Part shown: positions 6,125 through 6,612 of the stretch, piece by piece
Layout of the letters: every line of letters begins with the position of its first letter
Numbering within the stretch: position 1 is the stretch's first letter
Source of the DNA: JBCBJZ01 sp038522635
GTDB taxonomy: Bacteria > Pseudomonadota > Alphaproteobacteria > Rhizobiales > Hyphomicrobiaceae
Assembly: GCA_038522635.1 (NCBI GenBank)
Contig: JBCBJZ010000177.1
Location: 1-6,612, forward strand
Direction of reading: 5' to 3'
Length of the DNA stretch: 6,612 nt
Notes under the pieces: generated by a model
What the model saw: only the letters and a program-made list of their open reading frames with translations
What the model was told of the DNA's origin: nothing
The model's database searches: none
Position numbers and translations under genes: made by a program

Positions 6125-6612
6125 ATGACCGGCGATGATCCGCGTGGCTCTCCCAAAGACGTGGCAGAAGCGCGCCAGCCCGCGCCGCTGCGCATCCTGG
6201 TCGATGGCGATGCCTGCCCGGTGAAAGACGAGGTCTTCAAGGTCAGCGCGCGCACGGGCATCGCCGTCACGGTGGTGTCGAACCGCCGGCTCCGCCTTCC
6301 TGATGATGCGCTCATCGACCAGATCGTGGTCGACGCTGACCCCGATGCCGCCGATGATCAGATCGCGGCTTTGGCGGGGCCGTCGACCATCGTGATCACG
6401 GCTGACATCCCGCTGGCCGACCGCGCACTCAAGGCAGACGCCGTGGCCCTCGCGCCCAACGGCAAACCATTTACGGCGAGTTCCATTGGCAGCGCGATGG
6501 CGATGCGCGCGCTGATGCAGGATCTGCGCGCGGGCGGCGAGCAGATGGGCGGTCCACCGCCTTTCACGCGGCGCGATCGTTCTACGTGTCTGCAGGCGTT
6601 GGATGCAGCGAT
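6125..6612 (+). CDS. yaiI: UPF0178 (YaiI/YqxD, DUF188) family protein, cut by the right edge
   Basis: The visible 162 codons have no stop and run off the window. Family hallmarks are all present: LVDGDACPVKDEVFK near residues 25-39 (usually VDADACPV; the acidic residues are kept), VSNRR (51-55), DADPDAADDQI (70-80), IVITADIPLADRALK (89-103), the LAPNGKPF segment, AMAMRALMQDLRAGG and the C-terminal GGPPPFTRRDRSTCLQALD (142-160). The last motif sits near the end of family members, so few residues are missing. The family is cytoplasmic and lacks an established function; a relation to PIN-like nucleases has been suggested, which fits the conserved aspartates but is not proof. The first 21 residues (MTGDDPRGSPKDVAEARQ...) precede the usual N-terminus and look unstructured. 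It follows the pump gene by 62 bp on the same strand and may be co-transcribed or have its own promoter; no functional link to efflux is evident. Confidence 0.9.
   Translation, partial: MTGDDPRGSPKDVAEARQPAPLRILVDGDACPVKDEVFKVSARTGIAVTVVSNRRLRLPDDALIDQIVVDADPDAADDQIAALAGPSTIVITADIPLADRALKADAVALAPNGKPFTASSIGSAMAMRALMQDLRAGGEQMGGPPPFTRRDRSTCLQALDAA

Overview
This is a GC-rich window (roughly 60-65% G+C by eye), almost fully coding, with strong GC3 bias. Codon use and the protein sequences suggest a proteobacterium, most likely an alphaproteobacterium; that placement is inferred from style, not from a marker gene. Nothing in it looks like a phage, transposon, CRISPR array or RNA gene.

Layout. 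Positions 1-90 carry no recognisable gene. A minus-strand gene (91-1308) encodes a PLP-dependent cystathionine beta-lyase (MetC), with all main catalytic residues visible. A gap of about 400 bp (1309-1707) separates it from the divergent plus-strand genes. This gap holds two perfect 6-5-6 inverted repeats, a longer imperfect hairpin, two short tandem repeats and only a weak promoter candidate. Next come a membrane-anchored periplasmic adaptor (1708-2934) and an RND inner-membrane pump of the HAE1/AcrB type (2931-6062). They overlap by 4 bases (GTGA) and are almost certainly one translationally coupled unit. After a 62-bp spacer with a small GNRA-loop hairpin and a good ribosome binding site, a UPF0178 (YaiI/YqxD, DUF188) gene starts at 6125 and runs off the right edge, close to its natural end.

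How the parts work together. Adaptor and pump would form two thirds of a tripartite efflux machine. No outer-membrane channel (TolC/OprM type) and no regulator gene is present, so these must lie outside the window. MetC (methionine biosynthesis) and the UPF0178 protein have no evident functional link to the pump.

I do not see a convincing new system here. The points most worth a second look are the pair of inverted repeats before the efflux operon, the apparent loss of AcrB-type pocket phenylalanines in the pump, and the substitution of the usual arginine pair in the MetC 'YGRRGT' motif.
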